From: Petunia secreta
Lineage: Eukaryota > Streptophyta > Magnoliopsida > Solanales > Solanaceae
Assembly: GCA_029990175.1 (NCBI GenBank)
Contig: JARKIP010000033.1
Location: 13,623,001-13,687,000 of the forward strand
Length of the DNA: 64,000 bases
Reading direction: 5' to 3'
Shown: one piece after another, positions 57,748 to 64,000 of the stretch
Numbering within the stretch: the first letter of the stretch is position 1
How the letters are laid out: the number at the start of each line of letters is the position of its first letter
Notes under the pieces: model-generated
The model's database searches: none
Told to the model about the DNA's origin: nothing
The model's input: only the letters and a program-made list of their open reading frames with translations
Translations under genes and position numbers: made by a program

Positions 57748-58914
57748 AACTTTTTGTGTATTTTATTGGTGCAAAGTGTAGAGATAGGAGAAAGATAATT
57801 GTGGATATTTAAAAGTAAATTTACTGGAAGTTAACTTTATGGTTCTCTAGATTTGTATGGTTTATTGGATTATGTCGCCTGAATATGTAATGAAAGAGCA
57901 TTTCTTAGTAGTTTTGAGTTTCAGAGTTTTGTTGTTGGAGATCATTACTAGCAGGAGAAACACTACTCATTATCAGCAATATACTTTAAATTTGGTATAC
58001 CATATACTCCTTTGATATATTTTTTTTTTTTATATTTACATCAACGTGTGAGCTATTATTGAATGCATGGATGTATTAATTTATAATGTTTTAAACAAAG
58101 TATACCTTTTTGGTATACTGTATATTTTTCGGTATACCCTTTTGTTTTTGGATCAAAGTGTGTGATGCTATCGAATGAATGAATGTTTCAATTTCTATTG
58201 TTATATACAAAGTATACCTCTTTGGTATACCGTATACTCTTTTGGTATACATTTTTTGTTACCATATACTCTTTTGGTATACATTTTTTGTATTTGACTC
58301 AAAGTATGCGATATATCGAATAAATGGACGTTGTAATTTTTGTTGTTTTAAATGAAGTATACCTTTTTTGTGAACTATATATTATTTAGGAATACCTTTT
58401 TTGTGTCTGGATCGAAAAGTAAGATGCAATCGAACAAATGAAAGTTTTTATTTTTGTTATTATAAACAAACTATACCTTACCCTTTTGGTATAATGTATA
58501 CTCTTCCAGCATACCCTTTTGTCTTTGGATCAAAGTGTACGATGCTACCGAGCGAATAAATATTTTAATTTTTATTATTTTGAATAAAGTATACCCTTTT
58601 GGTATAATGTATACTATTCTGGTATACTTTATACTCTTCCTGCATACTCTTTTGTGTTTGAATCAAAGTGTGCGATGCTACCGAGCAAGTAAATATTTCA
58701 GTTTTTGTTGTTTTGAATAAAGTATACCCTTTTGGTTTACTGTATACTCTTCCGGTATACCCTTTTATGTTTGGATCAAAGTGCCCGATGCTACCGAGCA
58801 AATAAATATTTCAGTTTTTGTTGTTTTGAATAAAGTATACCCTTTTGATATACTGTATACTCTTCCGATAAATATTTTGTGTTCGGATCAAAGTGTGCGA
58901 TGCTACCGAACGAA

Positions 58915-61900
58915 TACATTGTTGACACCCAATTTTGTCTCTCCGTTTTTCGCAATTTGGCTATATTTAATTAAAATCGATAATAGTAATTTTCCAAGGA
59001 AAACTGCATTTAGACAACATGCATTTACGTGTGTGATATTATTATTAATTCCCTATCTATATAATATTTATTTAATTATGACTATATTACGTAATTGCAT
59101 TCATTTAGGCTATTTTCCAAACTACGTACGCTATTTTATATAATTTAACGCATTATGAAATTATTTAATAATTATTTGTGGCTATTTATATCTAATTAGT
59201 ATTATTTGTGGTAATCTATATTCATTTATAATTATTTACAATTTTTCTTATTTTATACTAATTATTCATATTTATTATTATTTTAAATAAATACTAGCCA
59301 AATTTATCAATTTACAATTCACTCCCATTATACTTATTCCATGTCATCACCCTTTGTCCACGTATACGCCACCTAAGCTCCGCTTAAGCTTACACCTCAC
59401 TAAATACACACTTCTAGCACAATGTACAACTTCGTTTGGCATGTGTACAACTCATGTTAGCATGAAGTACAAATCCTCAAAGCACATGTACCCTTACCCA
59501 TCAGCCACTACACACATACATATACATACACGTGTGCCCGCCGTGGCACAATCGTGACCCTCAGTCCCCTCCATCCAACGGCTCACATCACTCTCAACAT
59601 TTTTAATATTACAAACTCACCCCCATCTTCCTAAACCCTAAACATATTTTCCCCTTCCCTTTCCCTAATCAGCCGCCGGGCCCTTCGCTCCTCTCACCCC
59701 TTTCCCCTCATTTCAGCCCCAAATCCGCCGTCTCCTCCGCTAAAGTTCCACTATCTCCGCCGTGACCCTTCTCCTCTTTCCTATCTCTGATTACACGGGG
59801 ACAAATCCTCTCTCTCCCCGTGAAGTCCGAAATAGGAACAAGGGATCGGGCACCAAATCATATGGGATTTGTACCAAATCAGGGGAAATACAACGCAAAA
59901 GGCAAAGAAATCAGAGATTCAATCACGAATCAAGCAGAAACTGGCAGATTTGAAGGACCCGACCCGACGCTGAAATGGGTACTTTCTTTCTTTTTTTCTG
60001 TTTCTGTTTTACTTTCGTGTCTTATACAGAAATTATATATCACATGCTTATCTTTATTATCATGATACACCTAGATTCCTATCATTACTATTCCATGATT
60101 TGTGCTAAGCAGTTTCTAATTTATATTAGTTGAAATTGATTTGATATATAGTCAATGGTCATAACATATGATTTATTTCCTTGCTTGGATGATTGAGTGA
60201 CTGATTCTCTGTTTAAACTTGTTTGGAAATTAAGGGATTCTTGGTTTAGGTGTATATGTCACTGTTCCTAGGATAGGTTCATGATTTGCACAAGTTGTCA
60301 AGCTGAATAGGGGATTTTTGAATCTGTTAAACATGATTCCTGGGATTTTACTGTGCTTGCCTAACACTATAAATAGGGCTGCATATTTTCAGTTCTGGAC
60401 AGAGCTACACACACTGAATTAAGACAGCCCCCCTCACCTTTCTACACCTCTCACACACTGGCAAAACTACACTCAGACACACACAGACCTTAGGCACCTT
60501 TACAAGCTAAATCTAGACAGCACACTACTCTTTTTTTTCGTGATTTCTGGACATACACATTGGACAGACTACCTCAACTCTCTCCTCTCTAGCTTAAGTT
60601 CTTACATACTTCTACAGATTGAAAGCACACCTCGGCTTGCTAGTCTGAAGACTAAATTACACTCTGTCTCTATTGCGCTCTTGTTATTTAGTTATGTTTC
60701 ACCAGTGGTAAATTAAAGTGGAGTTTGTGCTTTTGCTACTGTTTTCAAGGTTCAACTCTGTTCCCTTACCCACTTTTCTGTTTGCGTTTGTCTGTAAGTA
60801 TGCACCTTGCCTGGCCACTTCTATTTGGCTACTGTTAACGCTCTTTACAGGTTGTTCTGGATAGCTTAGAAAGGCTATACCATATCTGTTACTTGCAGGT
60901 AGTTGTTTCTTCATGTGTGACCTGACCATGGCCACATAAACTAATCATATTTGCACAGGGACGAATACATTTGTAACTATCATTGTGGGTCTGGAAGACA
61001 TTTAGTGCATACAGGGCACATTTCTTTGTTCTCTTTAGTTCCCCTAGACCCACTTATTTGTTGTATTGAATAGGATCCCCTGTTTGTATGTTAAAGCATC
61101 ACAAGGTGCAAAACATTCAACGTAAAACAGAGCAGCAGTGACTTAAGAGCAGCTGTGGCACTATTAAGTGTTAAAATGGCTATACAGGAGCCAATCTCTA
61201 CCTTCCTCTTCATCTTTGTGCACGTCTGAATGTTTAACTCATATTGAATTTATTTTTTATAAAATGTAGAATCTGAGTGTTGAAACTGAATAGGGCAGGT
61301 TATGAAATTAAATTACATCAAGGGACTGTTTTCTGTAAAATTTCAGAAAAGGGTTAAAATCGTCATGCAGTTTGAAATTTAGACTAATTGCGCAAAACTG
61401 ATTTTTTGGAAAATTGCAGCAGTGTTTACTTTTTAAAACTGAAAGCTGAAAGTATATTAGGCTATTTGCGCGACTCTGGAAGATAAATGATTTCATGAAA
61501 AGGCTAAAAGTGCAATTCTTTTTTAAAACTAGCCTACTTTTCAAGTTTAAAGTCTGCGGATACTTTAGAACATGGTTACTTTTGCAATCTGAAAATTTAA
61601 ACAAAATTATGTGTTTATTCTTTTAAACTTCTTCAAGTTAATTAATAACTTGTGAGGGGTTTCGGGCTTTGAAGGTCAAGTCCTAAAAAACTATATACTA
61701 TTTTCTTTATTAAATTTGTAAATTAGTCTTTCGATTCTATATTACTTGCTAATCACATTAGTTAATATTTCTTAAATGCCATACTCACTCAATAATTATA
61801 TATAAGCGTCTACCATTATTTGTTTACTAATTTATATAGTAAATTGATATCTATCGTTTACTTAATTTAAATATATTGTTACATTAATATATGTTTAACA

Positions 61901-62489
61901 TGTTTGATTAGATATCACTTATATGTATAATTATTTTAAATATATCCTCTTTACTTTAAACCAAACTATTTTAAACGCGACTTCTCATTAAAAGTCGCCA
62001 CCAAATTTATAGGTATGTGACCAATAATGTCACGATGCCATCCTCTAGTGGCGCACATTTTTACTATATGTTTACTCCTTATTGTAGCTATATATGTAAG
62101 ATGTCTGTAAATTGAGACTGTTTATACTGAACTGCCTATTTTCATATCTTTTAACTTGTTTGCATACATGTCTTCTTTGCTTATTTTATTTAATTTTTTA
62201 TCCTCTTAGTTTCTTCACATGTTAAAACCCAATATAGAAATCGGTCGGGAACCACGTTTAGTGGAACTTAGAAGGTGCCTAATCCCTTCCTTCTAAGTTA
62301 ACCTGAACACTTACCAAATCTCTGACTCATAGACCAACCCATAGTTAATTCTTTAAATGGAATTAGAAATTAATAGGTGACCTAATACGCCTAGCAAATT
62401 TATTAGGTGGCGACTCCAAAACTCTATCTCCAAACGAGTTATCCCAAGTCGAAACTCACTTACTTGTTCTAGTGGGGTGCGACATACAT
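58915..62489. mobile_element. 3565-bp solo LTR inserted in the tandem array
   Basis: LTR 58920-62484 starts TGTTGACACCCAATTTTGTC and ends GTGGGGTGCGACA, flanked by TACAT (58915-58919, 62485-62489). A TATA box (TATAAATA, 60368-60375) suggests U3 of about 1.48 kb and R-U5 of about 2.1 kb on the + strand. Words such as GTGGCGACTCC near 62408 and GTCGCCACCAAATTTA near 61994 resemble the long LTRs of Ogre/Tat-type Gypsy elements. No internal region or second LTR remains, so it arose by recombination between two LTRs. Family assignment is inference. Confidence 0.85.
60368..60375 (+). promoter_or_regulatory. LTR promoter TATA box
   Basis: TATAAATA followed by GGGCTGC is the expected retroelement core promoter arrangement; transcript start would be near 60400. 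The downstream sequence could be transcribed into the satellite array. Confidence 0.45.
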
Positions 62490-64000
62490 ATTTTAGTTTT
62501 TGTTGTTTTGAACAAAGTACACCATTTTGGTATACTATATACTCTTTTCGTATACCCTTTTGTGTTTGCTCCAAGTGTCCGATGCTACCGAGCGAATAAA
62601 TACTTCAGTGTTTATTGTTTTGAACAAAGTATACTCTTTTGGTATATTGTATATTCTTCTGGTATACCCTTTTGTGTTTGGATCCAAGTGTACGATACTA
62701 CCTAGCGAATAAATATTTCAGTTTCTGTTGTTTTGAAAAAAGTATACCATTTTGGTATACTATATACTCTTCTGGTATACCCTTTTGTGTTTGGATCCAA
62801 GTGTGCGATGCTACCGAGCGAATAAATATTTCAGTATTTTTTTATTTTGAAAAAAGTATACCCTTTTGGTGTATTGTATACTCTTCTGGTATACCATTGT
62901 GTGTTTGGATCTAAGTGTGTGATGCTATCGAGCGAATAAATATTTCAGTTTTTGTTGTTTTGAACAAAGTATACTCTTTTGGTATATTGTATACTCTTCT
63001 GGTATACCCTTTCAATTTCTATTTTTTTGAACAAAGTATACCGTTCTGGTATACAGTATACACTTCTAGTATACTCTTTTGTATTTGGATCCAAGTGTGT
63101 GATGCTACCGAGCGAATAAATATTTCAGTTTCTGTTGTTTTGAACAAAGTATACCATTTTGATATACTATATACTCTTCTGGTATACCCTTTTGCGTTTA
63201 GATCTAAGTGTGCGATGCTACCGAACGAATAAATATTTCAGTATTTGTTGTTTTGAACAAAGTATACCCTTTTGGTATACTGTATACTCTTCTGGTATAC
63301 CCTTTTGTGTTTGGATCCAAGTGTGCGATGCTACCGAGCAATAAATATTTCAGTTTTTATTGTTTTGAACAATGTACACCCTTTTGGTATACTGTATACT
63401 CTTTTAGTATATCCTTTTGTGTTTGACTCTAAGTGTGCGATGCTACCGAGTGAATAAATATTTCAGTTTTTGTTGTTTTGAATAATGTATACCCTTTTGG
63501 TATACTTTATACTCCTCTGGTATACCATTTTGTGTTTGGATCCAAGTGTGCGATGCTATTGAGCGAATAAATATTTCAGTTTTTGTTGTTTTGAACAAAG
63601 TATACCCTTTTGGTATACTGTATACTCTTCTGATATACTCTTTTGTGTTTGGATCCAAGTAATAAATATTTCTATTTTTGTTGTTTTGAACAAAGTATAC
63701 CCTTTTGGTATACTGTATACTCTTCTGGTATACCCTTTTGTATTTGGATGTAAGTGTGCGATGCTACCGAGCGAATAAATATTTCAGTTTTTGTTGTTTT
63801 GAACGAAGTCCCTTTTGGTATACTTTATACTCTTCTGGTATGTCCTTTTGTGTTCGAATCAAAGTGCAAAATGTTTCAGAAGACATACATATTTTAATTT
63901 TTATTATTTTTAAAGAAGTATACTTTTTTGGTATATTGTATTCTCTTTTTGTATACCCTTTGGTGTTTGGATCAAAGTGTGTGATACTACCGAGCGAATA

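Larger units (their letters stand above)
57990..64000. repeat. GTATAC-rich tandem array, ~113-bp unit, split by a solo LTR
   Basis: Blocks 57990-58919 (about 8 units, more diverged) and 62485-64000 (about 13 units, running off the window). A consensus unit is GGATCCAAGTGTGCGATGCT, ACCGAGCGAATAAATATTTC, AGTTTTTGTTGTTTTGAACA, then a segment with GTATACCCTTTTGGTATAC and two further GTATAC motifs. Spacing measured at 62793/62907 and 63201/63313 is 112-114. Each unit can form a perfect 7-bp hairpin (GTATACC/GGTATAC). The open frames seen across it shift from unit to unit and are not genes. Confidence 0.9.

Noticed and set aside
62472..63457. Overlapping frames of 60-105 codons with a repeated FGILYTLLVYPF-like peptide
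   Set aside because: The frames come from the 113-bp satellite unit, which shifts frame each unit; no start, splice or codon pattern of a gene.
57990..64000. CRISPR-like regular repeats
   Set aside because: Units are contiguous with no unique spacers and the DNA is plant nuclear; it is a satellite.

Overview
This is nuclear DNA from a flowering plant, very probably a member of the Solanaceae. The evidence is split genes with GT-AG introns, AT-rich spacers and the kinds of repeat present: two copies of what looks like the TS SINE (3' end in TTG units), Stowaway-type MITEs with CTCCCTCCGT ends, L1-type LINE fragments, Copia and Gypsy remnants, a hAT element and Mutator-like elements.

From left to right: (1) bases 1-1145 hold AT-rich repeat DNA with inverted (TATTG)n blocks. 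(2) Bases 1344-2840 hold a complete two-exon type-1 non-specific lipid-transfer protein gene on the + strand. (3) Bases 3000-6190 are spacer with small tandem duplications, MITEs and a ~1 kb imperfect tandem duplication that takes in the 3' flank of the next gene. (4) Bases 6191-51923 on the - strand form one very large gene. I could follow 51 exons from ATG to stop with frame kept at every junction; they encode 1729 residues that match the plant HEAT-repeat protein SHOOT GRAVITROPISM 6 (SGR6, MROH1/Maestro family). Its coding sequence is 5190 bases spread over 45.7 kb. (5) A 1195-bp Mutator-like element with ~95-bp terminal inverted repeats lies 186 bp upstream of the SGR6 ATG. (6) Bases 55704-57747 on the + strand carry three phase-compatible exons of a gene I do not recognise, with an in-frame TAG about 50 codons before a second stop. 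(7) From 57990 to the window end lies a tandem array with a unit of about 113 bp rich in GTATAC, split by a 3565-bp solo LTR that has TG...CA ends and a 5-bp target duplication.

The introns of SGR6 act as a repeat archive. Intron 27 (22747-31932) holds LINE tails, a dead antisense Copia element, a LINE/Gypsy chimera, and a three-level nest (LINE inside MITE inside older LINE) whose order of insertion can be read from the junctions. Intron 37 holds a LINE with a 21-bp target duplication. Intron 25 holds a 712-bp hAT-like element with an 8-bp target duplication. Despite this load the SGR6 reading frame is fully intact, so the gene is probably functional. The lipid-transfer gene and SGR6 are convergent; SGR6 and the unknown gene are divergent. 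Nothing suggests that the three genes work in one pathway. No tRNA, rRNA or CRISPR array was seen.
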